A stretch of DNA of 64,000 nt from the NCBI RefSeq assembly GCF_023656415.1, contig NZ_JAMOIL010000011.1:124001-188000 (forward strand), in the 5' to 3' direction. Source of the DNA: Nocardioides bruguierae. Lineage in GTDB: Bacteria; Actinomycetota; Actinomycetes; Propionibacteriales; Nocardioidaceae. Below are positions 1 to 8,709 of this stretch, one piece after another (position 1 is the first letter of the stretch; every line of letters starts with the position of its first letter). Under the pieces are notes generated by a model. That model did no database searches. It was not told where the DNA came from and saw nothing but the letters and a program-made list of their open reading frames with translations. Made by a program: the position numbers and the translations under genes.

Positions 1-338
1 GCACGCTGGTGGGAGAGGTTGTCGCCGGTGTTGACCACGAGGTCCACGGGCAGCGCGGAGAGCCGCGTCAGCCAGTCCCGCTTGCGCTCCTGGCCCGGGG
101 TGAGGTGGATGTCGGAGAGGTGCAGCACGCGGATCGGGTCCGCCCCGGCGGGCAGCCCCGCCAGTCGGTGGCGGCGCAGGGTGTAGCGGCGGGCCTCGGC
201 GGCGCCGGCGGCCAGCGCGGCGCCGCCGGCCGCCGCCAGGCCGAGGCCCGCGAGCACGGCGGGGCCGGGGGTGGGCAGCGGTCGGGCCAGCGCGTCGCGC
301 AGCAGGCGCGGCGGGGCGGGAATCGACGTGTGTCGCAC
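1..338 (-). CDS. Calcineurin-like metallophosphoesterase, 3' end cut by the window
   Basis: Only the first 112 codons are present; the rest lies beyond the left edge. The start chosen is the GTG at 336-338. A hydrophobic Ala/Gly/Leu stretch at about residues 28-46 looks like a membrane anchor. It is followed by LHLSDIHLTPGQ, the first metal-binding motif (DxH), and then NTGDNLSHQ, the GDxx motif of metallophosphoesterases. This places the family with fair certainty; the substrate is unknown. Its position next to a PASTA penicillin-binding protein and a WhiB4-like gene matches Rv3683 in the mycobacterial order, so a role at the envelope is plausible but inferred. Confidence 0.8.
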   Translation of the reverse strand, partial: MRHTSIPAPPRLLRDALARPLPTPGPAVLAGLGLAAAGGAALAAGAAEARRYTLRRHRLAGLPAGADPIRVLHLSDIHLTPGQERKRDWLTRLSALPVDLVVNTGDNLSHQR

Positions 339-364
339 GAGGCCAGGCTGCCACAATGGCGCCC

Positions 365-829
365 ATGACCACTCTCAAGGACCGTCTCCGCACCGACCTC
401 ACCGCCGCCATGAAGGCACGCGACGAGCTGCGGTCCTCCACCCTGCGGATGGTCCTGTCCGCCGTCACCAACGCCGAGGTCGCGGGCAAGAGCGCCAAGG
501 TGCTCACCGATGACGAGGTCGTCACCGTGCTGACCAGCGAGGCGAAGAAGCGCCGCGAGGCCGCGTCCGCCTTCGCCGAGGGCGGGCGGGCCGAGTCCGC
601 GCAGCGCGAGGAGGCCGAGGCCGGCGTCATCGCCGAGTACCTGCCCGAGCAGCTGACCGACGAGGAGATCGCCGCGATCGTCGCGGCCGCGGTGGAGTCC
701 ACCGGCGCCGCCGGCGAGGGGATGCGCGCCATGGGCAAGGTGATGGGCGTGGTGCAGAAGCAGACCAAGGGTCGCGCGGACGGCGGCGCGGTGGCCGCCG
801 AGGTGAAGAAGCAGCTCGGCGCCTCCTGA
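365..829 (+). CDS. GatB/YqeY domain protein
   Basis: About 154 residues, the usual YqeY length. YqeY proteins resemble the tail domain of the GatB amidotransferase subunit and are thought to bind tRNA; their exact role is unsettled. The N-terminal helical part (residues 1-90, with MTTLKDRLRTDLTAAMKARD at the start) and the small tail domain (GMRAMGKVMGVVQKQTKGRADGG) are both typical. An in-frame ATG lies 9 bases upstream at 356, but MTTLKDRL matches the family N-terminus better. It is divergent from the metallophosphoesterase, convergent with the penicillin-binding protein, and separated from the latter by a strong hairpin. Confidence 0.85.
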   Translation: MTTLKDRLRTDLTAAMKARDELRSSTLRMVLSAVTNAEVAGKSAKVLTDDEVVTVLTSEAKKRREAASAFAEGGRAESAQREEAEAGVIAEYLPEQLTDEEIAAIVAAAVESTGAAGEGMRAMGKVMGVVQKQTKGRADGGAVAAEVKKQLGAS

Positions 830-868
830 GACCGAGGCGGCGACCGAGGGCGTCGACCGCAGGACGAG

Positions 869-903
869 CAGGGCCCCGGACCGATGATCGGTCCGGGGCC
901 CTG
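869..903. terminator. Bidirectional hairpin terminator between yqeY-like gene and PBP
   Basis: Perfect inverted repeat: 869-885 pairs with 887-903. Once a minimal loop is allowed the stem is about 15 bp. It is very G+C-rich, has no U tract, and lies between two convergent stop codons (829 and 925), so it can serve both genes. Confidence 0.8.
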
Positions 904-924
904 TCGCGTCAGGCGGGGTGGGGG

Positions 925-3351
925 CTAGCCGTTGTTGCCGCCGCCGTTGTTGCCCCCGCCGTTGCCGTTGCCGTTGTTGCCGCCGCCGCTGTTGTTGCCG
1001 CCGCCGTCGTTCCCGCCGTTGTTGCCGCCGTTGTTGTTGCCACCGTCGTTGTTGCCCCCGGTGCTGGGGGTGTTCACGACCGGCGGGACGCCGTTGGAGG
1101 GGTAGAGGATGACGAAGGAGTTCTCCGCGGCGGTGCTGCCGCCGCCCGGCGAGCTGTAGGCCACCAGACCGGCCGAGAGCGAGGAGTTCACCGAGCTGCC
1201 GACGGAGACGCCGAAGCCGGCGTCCTTCAGCGTCTGGCGGGCGGTCTCGATGGTCATGCCGGAGACCGAGGGGACGGTCGTCTGCACGCCGTTGACGACC
1301 GCGTCGGTGGGAGCCACGAAGTTCTCGTTCGCCAGCTGGTCGTCGATAGCCTTCATCGCGTCGCCCCAGATCGGCGCGGCGTAGGTGGAGCCCGAGGCCG
1401 AGGCCACGTAGCGGCCGTTGAGGTACTTGCCCACCAGCGACTCGGGCTGGCCGAGGTTGTTCACGCCGGCCACCATCGAGACGGCCGCCATGTTGCGGGT
1501 GAAGCCGGCGAACCAGACGGCGCGGCCGCTCTGGGTGGTACCGGTCTTGCCGCCCGCGGGCTGGTCGAGCGCCTGGGCGGAGGCGAAGCCGCCCTCGATG
1601 ACGCCGCGGAGCACGTCCGCGACGCCGTCGGCGGTCGTGGCCTGCATGACCCGCTCGCAGCTGGAGTCGTACTCCTTGACCGTGTTGCCGTTCGGGCCGG
1701 TGATCGAGGTGACCGGGCGCGAGTCGCAGTGGACGCCGCGACCGGCGAAGGTCGCGTAGGCCTCGGCCATCTCCAGCACGCTGGTGTCGGCGACGCCCAG
1801 GGTGAAGGCCGGCACCTCGTACAGGCTGCGGGCGGTCTTGCCCTTGAGGTTCTGGATGCCCATCTTCACCGCGAGGTTGTAGGGCTTGCAGATGCCGACG
1901 CGCTGCTCGAGCTGCACGAAGAACGTGTTCACCGACTGCTGGGTGCCCGTGTAGAGCGTGTAGGTGCCGTAGCCCGTGGAGTTGTTGACCTCGTAGTCCT
2001 GGGTGCTCTGGATCGGGCCGCTGCAGTCGCGGAAGGAGCTGATCGGCAGGGTGATCGTCTGCGGCGAGGCGATCTGCGTGTTCAGCGGGATGCCCTGCTC
2101 GATGGCGGTGGCCAGGACGAACGGCTTGAACGTCGAGCCCGGCTGGAAGCCGTTGGAGTCGCCGTACTCCTTGGGCACCACGAAGTTCAGGTAGGTCTCG
2201 CCCTGCTTCTTCTTCCGGCCCATCGGACGGGACTGCGCCAGCGCCTTCACGTCACCGGTCAGCGGCTCGACCATGGCCAGGCCGCCGATGGCCCCGTCGG
2301 TCGGCTGCACGGCGTTGGAGACGGAGGTGTCCGCGGCGTTCTGGAAGTCCATGTCCAGCGTCGTCTGGATGGTGAGGCCGCCGGTGTAGAGCAGGCGACG
2401 ACGCGCCTTCTCGGAGCGCCCCAGGTCGGAGTCGGCGACCAGGTAGTTGACGACGTAGTCGCAGAAGAACGGGGCGGTCGCGGAGACGCAGCCGTTCTGG
2501 TTCTTCTGCACGTCCAGGCCCAGGCCCTGCTTGCGCAGCTTGGCGGCCCGCTTCTGGCTGATCACCGACAGGTCCGCCATCCGCTGGATGACGACGTCAC
2601 GACGGTCCTTGGCGCGGGCCTTGTCGTTGGTCGGGTCGTACCCGTAGGGGTTCTTGACCATGCCGGCGAGCATCGCCGACTGCTTGACGTTGAGGTCCTT
2701 GGCGTTGACGTTGAAGAAGTGCTTGGCCGCCGCCTGGATGCCGTAGGCGCCGTCGCCGAAGTAGACGATGTTGAGGTAGCGCTCGAGGATCCAGTCCTTG
2801 GAGTGCTGCTCCTCCAGCGCGACCGCGTACCGCAGCTCGGTGAGCTTGCGCGCGTAGGTGTCCGCCGTGGCCGCCGCCTGCTCCTCCTCGGTCGCCGCCT
2901 GGTTGATCAGGGTCTGCTTCACCAGCTGCTGCGTGATCGACGAACCGCCCTGGACGGTGCCGCCCGAGGCCTGGTTGGTCACGAAGGCACGCAGCGTGCC
3001 CTTCACGTCCAGCGCGCCGTGCTCGTAGAACCGGTAGTCCTCGATCGAGAGGATCGCCTTGACCATCGTGCGCGAGACCTGCCGCAGCGGCACCTCGACA
3101 CGGTTCTGGTCGTACAGCGTCGCGATCGTGTTGCCGTCGACGTCGAGGATGGTGGTGCGCTGGGCCAGGTCGCCGGTCTCCAGCTCCTCGGGGAGGTCGT
3201 CCATGGTCTCGGCGACACCCTGCGCGCTCAGGCCCACGAGGCCGGCGAACGGGATGGCGAGACCGGCGACGACGACGCCGAGCACGACGGAGACGGCGAC
3301 CATCACCCCGAGGTGGGAGGTGATCCGGGCCGCGGTGCGGGAAGCGGACAT
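925..3351 (-). CDS. ponA2: Bifunctional class A penicillin-binding protein with PASTA domain (PonA2-like)
   Basis: Polymerises and crosslinks peptidoglycan outside the membrane. Of 808 residues, 16-38 form the membrane anchor. The glycosyltransferase (GT51) domain has the catalytic Glu in SIEDYRFYEHG (E104) and GGSSITQQLVKQ at 135-146. The transpeptidase domain has PGSTFKPF (S406, K409), SVN (473-475) and KTGT (602-605). One PASTA domain (about 690-755) follows, and the protein ends in a Gly/Asn tail of about 45 residues (764-808). The ATG at 3351 begins MSASRTAAR and precedes the anchor; longer reading-frame extensions upstream lack protein-like character. The position beside whiB4 matches mycobacterial ponA2. 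The low-complexity tail is the odd part. Confidence 0.93.
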   Translation of the reverse strand: MSASRTAARITSHLGVMVAVSVVLGVVVAGLAIPFAGLVGLSAQGVAETMDDLPEELETGDLAQRTTILDVDGNTIATLYDQNRVEVPLRQVSRTMVKAILSIEDYRFYEHGALDVKGTLRAFVTNQASGGTVQGGSSITQQLVKQTLINQAATEEEQAAATADTYARKLTELRYAVALEEQHSKDWILERYLNIVYFGDGAYGIQAAAKHFFNVNAKDLNVKQSAMLAGMVKNPYGYDPTNDKARAKDRRDVVIQRMADLSVISQKRAAKLRKQGLGLDVQKNQNGCVSATAPFFCDYVVNYLVADSDLGRSEKARRRLLYTGGLTIQTTLDMDFQNAADTSVSNAVQPTDGAIGGLAMVEPLTGDVKALAQSRPMGRKKKQGETYLNFVVPKEYGDSNGFQPGSTFKPFVLATAIEQGIPLNTQIASPQTITLPISSFRDCSGPIQSTQDYEVNNSTGYGTYTLYTGTQQSVNTFFVQLEQRVGICKPYNLAVKMGIQNLKGKTARSLYEVPAFTLGVADTSVLEMAEAYATFAGRGVHCDSRPVTSITGPNGNTVKEYDSSCERVMQATTADGVADVLRGVIEGGFASAQALDQPAGGKTGTTQSGRAVWFAGFTRNMAAVSMVAGVNNLGQPESLVGKYLNGRYVASASGSTYAAPIWGDAMKAIDDQLANENFVAPTDAVVNGVQTTVPSVSGMTIETARQTLKDAGFGVSVGSSVNSSLSAGLVAYSSPGGGSTAAENSFVILYPSNGVPPVVNTPSTGGNNDGGNNNGGNNGGNDGGGNNSGGGNNGNGNGGGNNGGGNNG

Positions 3352-3910
3352 GGGCGCAAGGGTACGGGAGCACCCCCAGCCTGGCCGCGTCGTCGCGGCC
3401 GCCCCGGCGGAGGACCCGCGCAGGCGTCTCACAGGTTCGTCCACGGGGCCTCCGCGGGGCCCCGGCCCGGTCGGGCTGGCCCGGTCGGGGAGGTGGGGGT
3501 ACCACCCGGCCCGGGCGGGCCGAGGCCGTCGTGGCCACGGCCGTGCACCGGCGTCCGGTGAAACCTGCGCCCGGCCTGGGTGGCCCTGTGGGTCAGCCCG
3601 CAGGGGTGAGCGGCATGGCCCGGAACCCCGGTGGGTGTCTGACCTGGTCAGAATCCAGGTCGGGAACGGTTGCAACGGGTGTTGCAGCGTTCTGAAACGT
3701 TGCTGTAACGCGACGGTCGCCCGGCGGTGATCCCCCAGGGTTCCGGGGGTGCACTCGGACTAGTCATATCGGACTAGAAGGTTTGGGCAATTCGTGCCTG
3801 CAAAGGTCGGCACGACGGCGGTTTAACTTTAACCAGGGACAAGTAACGGGTCCGACGACCGCCATGGGGGTGGAGGTCGCGGGCCCCTGGAATGATGTGG
3901 GGACGACATC
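3352..3910. promoter_or_regulatory. 559-bp divergent control region between PBP and whiB4-like gene
   Basis: No gene is seen. It carries an inverted repeat, GACCTGG at 3641-3647 with CCAGGTC at 3655-3661. A run of GTT/AAC arms follows at 3669-3710, including the palindrome GTTGCAAC at 3669-3676 and CGTTGCTGTAACG at 3698-3710. The 8-mer CGGACTAG occurs twice, at 3755-3762 and 3769-3776. The second copy begins a 26-nt stretch that recurs upstream of the BCCT transporter. These look like operator or promoter elements for whiB4; no binding protein can be named. Confidence 0.45.
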
Positions 3911-3912
3911 AT
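3892..3912 (+). promoter_or_regulatory. Hairpin enclosing the whiB4 ribosome-binding site and start codon
   Basis: ATGATGT at 3892-3898 is the exact complement of ACATCAT at 3906-3912. The 7-nt loop, GGGGACG, holds the Shine-Dalgarno bases, and the downstream arm ends inside the ATG at 3911. If the RNA folds this way, initiation would be partly masked. The stem has five A-U and two G-C pairs, so it is weak. Confidence 0.4.
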
Positions 3913-4213
3913 GTGGGTTGAAGACTGGGCGCCTGAGGCGGCCTGCCGAGAGGCGCAGCCGGACGAGCTCTTCGTGCGCGGCGCCGAGCAGAACAAGGCG
4001 AAGATGATGTGCGGCGGTTGCCCCGTCCGCACCGAGTGCCTCGCAGAGGCCCTCGACAACCAGATCGAGTGGGGCGTGTGGGGTGGCATGACGGAGCGTG
4101 AGCGCCGTGCCCTGCTCCGTCGCAAGCCGGCGTCCTCGTGGCGCCAGGTGCTCGAGACGGCACGCACCAACCCGAGCGCTCCGACGCGCACGGCCGCTCC
4201 GGTCGGTCGCTGA
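3911..4213 (+). CDS. whiB4: WhiB-family iron-sulfur regulator (WhiB4-like)
   Basis: Small redox-responsive DNA-binding protein of 100 residues. The four cluster-binding cysteines are C12, C34, C37 and C43 (CxxC then x5-C), followed by the family turn GVWGGM at 55-60 and the basic stretch RERRALLRRK. The sequence DELFVRGAEQNKAK before the cysteines resembles WhiB4 rather than WhiB1, as I remember them, and the neighbours (PonA2-like PBP, paired ArsA-like ATPases) match the Rv3679-Rv3682 order. WhiB4 in mycobacteria is linked to oxidative stress responses; the same role here is inferred. The start codon and its GGGG ribosome-binding site lie in a small hairpin. Confidence 0.88.
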   Translation: MWVEDWAPEAACREAQPDELFVRGAEQNKAKMMCGGCPVRTECLAEALDNQIEWGVWGGMTERERRALLRRKPASSWRQVLETARTNPSAPTRTAAPVGR

Positions 4214-4360
4214 ACCAGCCGGCCCCCCAGGCCGGCCCGGCGCACCACCGCAGCACCAGCACCACGCACGCAGCACCCGGTCGCGACCCGCGACCGGCCC
4301 GGCTCGCTGACACGCTGATCCGCGGCCGACCGGCACACCTCCAGGCCGGTCCGCCCCGGA

Positions 4361-4388
4361 CCACCCGCCGCCTCCCGGTGGCGGGTGG
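4361..4388 (+). terminator. Hairpin terminator after whiB4
   Basis: CCACCCGCC at 4361-4369 pairs perfectly with GGCGGGTGG at 4380-4388 across a 10-nt loop, about 150 bases past the whiB4 stop. No U tract. Confidence 0.55.
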
Positions 4389-4399
4389 CACGCGTGCGT

Positions 4400-4430
4400 C
4401 CCGGTGCCCGGCAACGTCGCCGGCACCGGG
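4400..4430 (-). terminator. Hairpin terminator after the ArsA-like gene pair
   Basis: CCCGGTGCC(C)GGC at 4400-4412 pairs with GCCGGCACCGGG at 4419-4430, with one bulged C and a 6-nt loop. It lies directly beyond the stop at 4432 of the minus-strand gene. Confidence 0.6.
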
Positions 4431-4431
4431 C

Positions 4432-5604
4432 TCAGGCGCGAGACAGCAGCGCGCCCACCCGGCGCAGGCCCTTGAGGTCGTGCACGTCGCCGGGCAGCGC
4501 GGCCACCTGCGTGGTGGCCACGTCGGGGTGCGCAGCGGTGAAGCGGCTGCACAGCTGCTGCTCGCGACGCACGGCCGACCACCGGTCGGCGTGCAGGCGC
4601 AGCAGCCCGGCGGCCAGGCCGCCCTGCCGTCGTCCACGTAGACGCTCGACGGCGGCCCGCGCCTCCTCGGCCGACAGCTTGCTGCGCGGCTCCGGGGTCG
4701 TGCGGTTCACGACCATGCCCGCGAGCGGCATCGCGTCGCCGTCGAGGCGCTCGACGAAGTAGGCGGCCTCGCGCAGCGCGTCCGGCTCGGGCGCGGCGAC
4801 GACCACGAAGGCCGTCTCCTCGGCCTGGAGCAGGGCGTAGGTCTGCTGCGCGCGGGCCCGGAACCCGCCGAAGACGGTGTCGAGCGCGGCCACGAAGGTC
4901 TGCAGGTCGGTGAGGATCTGGGCGCCGAGGATCTTGGTCAGCGCGCCCGTCACCAGCCCGAGGCCGGCCGTCATCAGCCGCGCCGGGCCCTTGGCCGGCG
5001 CGAGCATGAGCCGCAGGAAGCGGCCGTCCAGGAAGCTGGAGAGCCGCTCGGGGGCGTCGAGGAAGTCCAGCGCCGAGCGCGAGGGCGGGGTGTCCACGAC
5101 GATCAGGTCGTAGGTGCCCTCCGCGCGGGCCTGCGCCCGGACCTGCCCCAGCTTCTCCATGGCCATGTACTCCTGCGTGCCCGCGAACGAGCTCGAGAGG
5201 GCCACGTAGAACGGGTTCTCCAGGATCGCGCGGGCGCGCTCCTGGCCGGCCTGGCTGAGCACGACGTCGTCGAACGTGCGCTTCATGTCCAGCATCATCG
5301 CGTCGAGGCCGCCGCCGGCGCTCTCGTCGATCCCGACGACGGGGCGCGGGGTGTTGTCGAGCTTCTCGATGCCCAGCGACTGTGCGAGTCGACGCGCGGG
5401 GTCGATGGTCAGCACCACGACGCGGCGGCCCCGCTCGGCCGCGCGCAGGGCCAGGGCGGCCGACGTGGTCGTCTTGCCGACCCCGCCCGAGCCGCAGCAC
5501 ACGATGATCCCGGTGGCGCGGTCGTCCAGCAGCGCGTCCACGTCGAGGACGCCGGCCGGGTCGGTGCGCCGACCCTGGGGACCGACCCGCTCCTGCCGGC
5601 TCAC
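4432..5604 (-). CDS. ArsA/GET3-type ATPase (Rv3680-like), second of a pair
   Basis: SIMIBI-class ATPase of 390 residues. The Walker A/deviant P-loop GSGGVGKT is at 38-45, DPARRL at 68-73, and VDTPPSRSALDFLD matches the switch region after Walker B. ArsA/GET3 relatives use dimeric ATP hydrolysis for anion export or for handling membrane proteins. The mycobacterial Rv3679/Rv3680 pair is annotated as an anion-transporting ATPase, and no ArsB-type channel is encoded nearby. The start overlaps the stop of the upstream partner (ATGA at 5601-5604), so the two are translationally coupled and may form a heterodimer. The substrate is unknown. Confidence 0.88.
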   Translation of the reverse strand: MSRQERVGPQGRRTDPAGVLDVDALLDDRATGIIVCCGSGGVGKTTTSAALALRAAERGRRVVVLTIDPARRLAQSLGIEKLDNTPRPVVGIDESAGGGLDAMMLDMKRTFDDVVLSQAGQERARAILENPFYVALSSSFAGTQEYMAMEKLGQVRAQARAEGTYDLIVVDTPPSRSALDFLDAPERLSSFLDGRFLRLMLAPAKGPARLMTAGLGLVTGALTKILGAQILTDLQTFVAALDTVFGGFRARAQQTYALLQAEETAFVVVAAPEPDALREAAYFVERLDGDAMPLAGMVVNRTTPEPRSKLSAEEARAAVERLRGRRQGGLAAGLLRLHADRWSAVRREQQLCSRFTAAHPDVATTQVAALPGDVHDLKGLRRVGALLSRA

Positions 5605-6599
5605 GCGAACCCCTGCCCGCGCAGGTCGGCGGCCAGCTCGTAGAGGGCGCCGAGGTCGACGCCGCCGGGGAGCCGGCCCAGCTCGGCGACCGGCACGTCG
5701 AGGTCGGCGACCACCTCGCGCTGCGCGTCCTCGAGCGCGCGGCGCTCGGCGTGGTCACGGGCCTCGGAGGCGAGGCCGTCGAGCAGCACCTTGGTGGGCC
5801 GCACCCCGGCGTGCTCGAGCTCGCGGCCCAGTGCCTCCTTGTCGAGCCGGCCGGCGAGGGCGAGCGCGAGGTCGTCGTCCGAGACGTCGTGCGGGCGCAC
5901 CTGGTTGACCACCACCCCGCCCACGGGCAGCCCGTGGCGGCGCAGCTCGGCGATGCCGTCGGCGGTCTCCTGCACGGGCATCTCCTCCAGCACGGTGACG
6001 AGGTGGACGGCGGTGCGCGGGGAGCGGAACAGCGACATCATCTGGTCGGCCTGCTTCTTCACCGGCCCGACCTTGGCCAGCCCCGCGACCTCGTCCGAGA
6101 CCCCGAGGAACTGGGAGATCCGGCCCGTGGGCGGGGCGTCGAGGACGACGGCGTCGTACTCGGTCGCCCCACGGTTGCGCGCGTTGCGGTGCACGGCCTC
6201 GTAGACCTTGCCGGTGAGCAGCACGTCGCGCACGCCGGGGGCGATGGTGGTGGCGAACTCGACCACGCCGAACTTCTCCAGCGCCTTGCCCGCCCGGCCG
6301 AGGCGGTAGTACATGGCCAGGTACTCCAGCAGCGCGGCCTCGGGGTCGATGTTGAGCGCGTGCACGCTGCCGGGGCCCCGCTCGTCGCGCAGCCCGGTGG
6401 CGATCCGGGTCTCGGCGTAGGGCAAGGGGTCGACGTCGAACATCCGGGCGATGCCCTGGCGCCCCTCGACCTCGCACAGCAGGACCTGCTTGCCGTGGGA
6501 GGCCAGCGCCAGCGCCAGCGCCGCGGCCACGGTGGACTTGCCGGTGCCGCCCTTGCCCGTCACCACGTGCAGTCGGGCGCGGGGCCAGGGGGAGGTCAC
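5601..6599 (-). CDS. ArsA/GET3-type ATPase (Rv3679-like), first of a pair
   Basis: 332 residues. The deviant Walker A GKGGTGKS is at 15-22, directly after a short N-terminus, and VVLDAPPTGRISQFL is the Walker B/switch region. GRQGIARMFDVDPLPY follows the first strand, as in the actinobacterial Rv3679 family I remember. It is only distantly similar to its partner, so the pair is an old duplication rather than a recent copy. It leads a two-gene operon running away from the BCCT transporter. The likely partner is the downstream ATPase in a heteromeric complex (inferred). Confidence 0.88.
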   Translation of the reverse strand: MTSPWPRARLHVVTGKGGTGKSTVAAALALALASHGKQVLLCEVEGRQGIARMFDVDPLPYAETRIATGLRDERGPGSVHALNIDPEAALLEYLAMYYRLGRAGKALEKFGVVEFATTIAPGVRDVLLTGKVYEAVHRNARNRGATEYDAVVLDAPPTGRISQFLGVSDEVAGLAKVGPVKKQADQMMSLFRSPRTAVHLVTVLEEMPVQETADGIAELRRHGLPVGGVVVNQVRPHDVSDDDLALALAGRLDKEALGRELEHAGVRPTKVLLDGLASEARDHAERRALEDAQREVVADLDVPVAELGRLPGGVDLGALYELAADLRGQGFA

Positions 6600-6969
6600 G
6601 AGCCCAGCCTAGGGCGGCCGCCGCGGGCGCGGGTGGCCTTCGGGGTGGGTGCTCCGGGCCCGCGTGAGCCGGGCCACCGGACCCGTCGGGACGGGCATGA
6701 CAGGTGTCGCCGATGTGACTCCAGCGGTCTGGACCGGCAGGGTGGATGGTTGTTCGACCGCGCTGCCCGACGTTCTCGGAGTCGGTGTCGTGCCAGGTCG
6801 GAGGCGGTTTCGTGCCCCCTGACGGGTGAGGCGTCCGCCCCGTCCGCGCCCTGCCGTGTGCGCCGGGTCCTGAGAGTGACCTGAGTAAAAGTCGCGCCGC
6901 GGGTGATTGGCACTAGCCGGTTCGGGCAATCAGTGTCAACGGCCGTTGTCCCCCCGATGGAGAGGTTCC
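6600..6969. promoter_or_regulatory. 370-bp divergent promoter region, ArsA-like operon and BCCT transporter
   Basis: No gene is seen. At 6912-6937, a 26-nt stretch starting ACTAG and containing GGGCAAT matches 20 of 26 bases of the element at 3772-3797 before whiB4. TGATTG at 6904-6909 and CAATCA at 6927-6932 form short inverted arms around it. A purine-rich ribosome-binding site (GGAGAGG, about 6959-6965) precedes the BCCT start. Confidence 0.4.
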
Positions 6970-8676
6970 ATGACCAGCAGTCCTCCGACAGACCGAGTCG
7001 CCGAGATGGGCGACCAGCCCGAGCGTGACGGCTCGGGCGACCTCCGCCCGCCGCAGGAGCCCGAGCACCGCGGCCTCCTCGCGGCGCCCCGGGTGTTCCT
7101 GCCCTCCGCCGGCATCATCCTGGCGCTCGTCGTCGTCGCCCTGGTCGTGCCCGGCCCCTTCGGCGACTTCATCACCAAGGTGAACAACACCGTCGTGCAG
7201 GACATCGGGTGGTACTACATCGCCCTGGTCTCCTCCTTCGTCTTCTTCTCGCTGTGGCTGATGGCCGCGCCCGTCGGCCAGGTCGTGCTCGGCCGCACCG
7301 ACGACGAGGAGCCCGAGTTCGGCCTCATGAGCTGGTTCGCGATGCTGTTCGCGGCCGGCATGGGCATCGGCCTCGTCTACTGGGGCGTCGCCGAGCCGCT
7401 GAACTACCTCGCGAGCCCGGTGCCCGGCACCGACTCCAGCACCATCGGTGCCACCGCGCGCACCGCCATGGACATCACGTTCCTGCACTGGGGCCTGCAC
7501 GCCTGGGCCATCTACGTGGTCGTCGGCCTCGCCATCGCCTACGCGGTGCACCGCAAGGGCCGCCCGATCTCGATCCGCTACGCGCTCGAGCCCCTGTTCG
7601 GCAAGCGCATCCTGGGCTTCTGGGGTGACGTCGTCGACGTCATCGCCATCGTCGGCACCCTGTTCGGCGTCGCCACCTCGCTCGGCCTCGGCGTGAGCCA
7701 GGTCGGCAGCGGCCTGGCCTTCCTCGGCGTCCTCGACGAGGCCACCACGCCGATCCTCGTGGTGCTGATCGCGGTCATCACCGCGTTCGCCCTCGCCTCG
7801 GTGCTCTCGGGCGTCGACAAGGGCATCAAGCTGCTCTCGAACATCAACCTGGTCGTCGCGGCGCTGCTGCTCGCGGCCGTCCTGGTGCTCGGCCCGACCG
7901 TCTTCCTGCTCAGCGACTTCGTCACCCAGATCGGGTCGTACCTGCAGAACTTCTTCCAGATGGCGTTCAACGTCCGCCCGTTCACGGGTGACGCGGGCGC
8001 GAGCTTCCTGTCGTCCTGGACGACCTACTACTGGGGCTGGTGGATCAGCTGGGCGCCCTTCGTCGGCGTCTTCATCGCCCGCATCTCCCGCGGTCGCACC
8101 GTCCGTGAGTTCGTCGCCGGCGTCCTGCTGGTGCCGACCCTGGTCACGTTCCTGTGGTTCTCGGTCCTGGGCGGCTCCGCCCTCTACCGCGAGGTCTACG
8201 GCCAGGGCGGTCTGATCAGCGCCGACGGCACGGTCAACTCCAACACCGCGCTGTTCGAGATGCTCGACAAGCTGCCCGCGGGCACCGTGCTCAGCGTGGT
8301 CGCGATCGTCCTGATCGTGGTCTTCTTCGTGACCAGCTCCGACTCCGGCTCGTTCGTGGTCGACATGCTCTCCGAGGGCGGCAACACCAACCCGCCGCGC
8401 TGGAGCCGTGCCTTCTGGGCCACGATGGAGGGCCTGGTCGCCGCCGTGCTGCTGCTCGCCGGTGGACTCGGGGCGCTGCAGACGATGTCGATCCTGGTGG
8501 CGGTGCCGTTCAGCATCGTGATGATCCTGATGATGATCGCGCTGGCCAAGGCCCTTCTGGGCGAGCACAAGGCCATCGAGCGCCGCAAGCGCCGCTGGCT
8601 GGCCCGCGAGGTCGCCAACGAGATCCACGAGGACGACTCGATCAACCTCTCCGCGACGACGACCGAGAAGCGCTGA
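6970..8676 (+). CDS. BCCT-family transporter (glycine betaine/choline/carnitine type)
   Basis: 568 residues with about 12 predicted membrane spans and a charged N-terminal tail of about 40 residues. The family signature GMGIGLVYWGVAEP is at 130-143; the glycine-rich part corresponds to the sodium/substrate region of BetP. Late motifs (WWISWAPFVGVFIARISRGRT and TSSDSGSFVVDM) are also typical of BCCT carriers. It probably imports a compatible solute such as betaine by sodium symport; which one cannot be told. The C-terminal tail is charged and short, unlike the long osmosensing tail of BetP. The ATG at 6970 has a good ribosome-binding site. It interrupts the mycobacterial gene order, so it is an accessory gene. 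Confidence 0.9.
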   Translation: MTSSPPTDRVAEMGDQPERDGSGDLRPPQEPEHRGLLAAPRVFLPSAGIILALVVVALVVPGPFGDFITKVNNTVVQDIGWYYIALVSSFVFFSLWLMAAPVGQVVLGRTDDEEPEFGLMSWFAMLFAAGMGIGLVYWGVAEPLNYLASPVPGTDSSTIGATARTAMDITFLHWGLHAWAIYVVVGLAIAYAVHRKGRPISIRYALEPLFGKRILGFWGDVVDVIAIVGTLFGVATSLGLGVSQVGSGLAFLGVLDEATTPILVVLIAVITAFALASVLSGVDKGIKLLSNINLVVAALLLAAVLVLGPTVFLLSDFVTQIGSYLQNFFQMAFNVRPFTGDAGASFLSSWTTYYWGWWISWAPFVGVFIARISRGRTVREFVAGVLLVPTLVTFLWFSVLGGSALYREVYGQGGLISADGTVNSNTALFEMLDKLPAGTVLSVVAIVLIVVFFVTSSDSGSFVVDMLSEGGNTNPPRWSRAFWATMEGLVAAVLLLAGGLGALQTMSILVAVPFSIVMILMMIALAKALLGEHKAIERRKRRWLAREVANEIHEDDSINLSATTTEKR

Positions 8677-8709
8677 CGCTCCTCGCCCCGCTCGCCGCAC
8701 CACGGCCGG

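Noticed and set aside
918..1112. Plus-strand reading frame rich in Cys and Arg
   Set aside because: It is the antisense of the Gly/Asn tail of the penicillin-binding protein; no homology and no ribosome-binding site.
1729..3561. Long plus-strand open frame opposite the PBP
   Set aside because: G+C-rich antisense artefact; composition (Val, Leu, Gly, Arg, His) is typical of shadow frames, and the minus strand has all PBP motifs.
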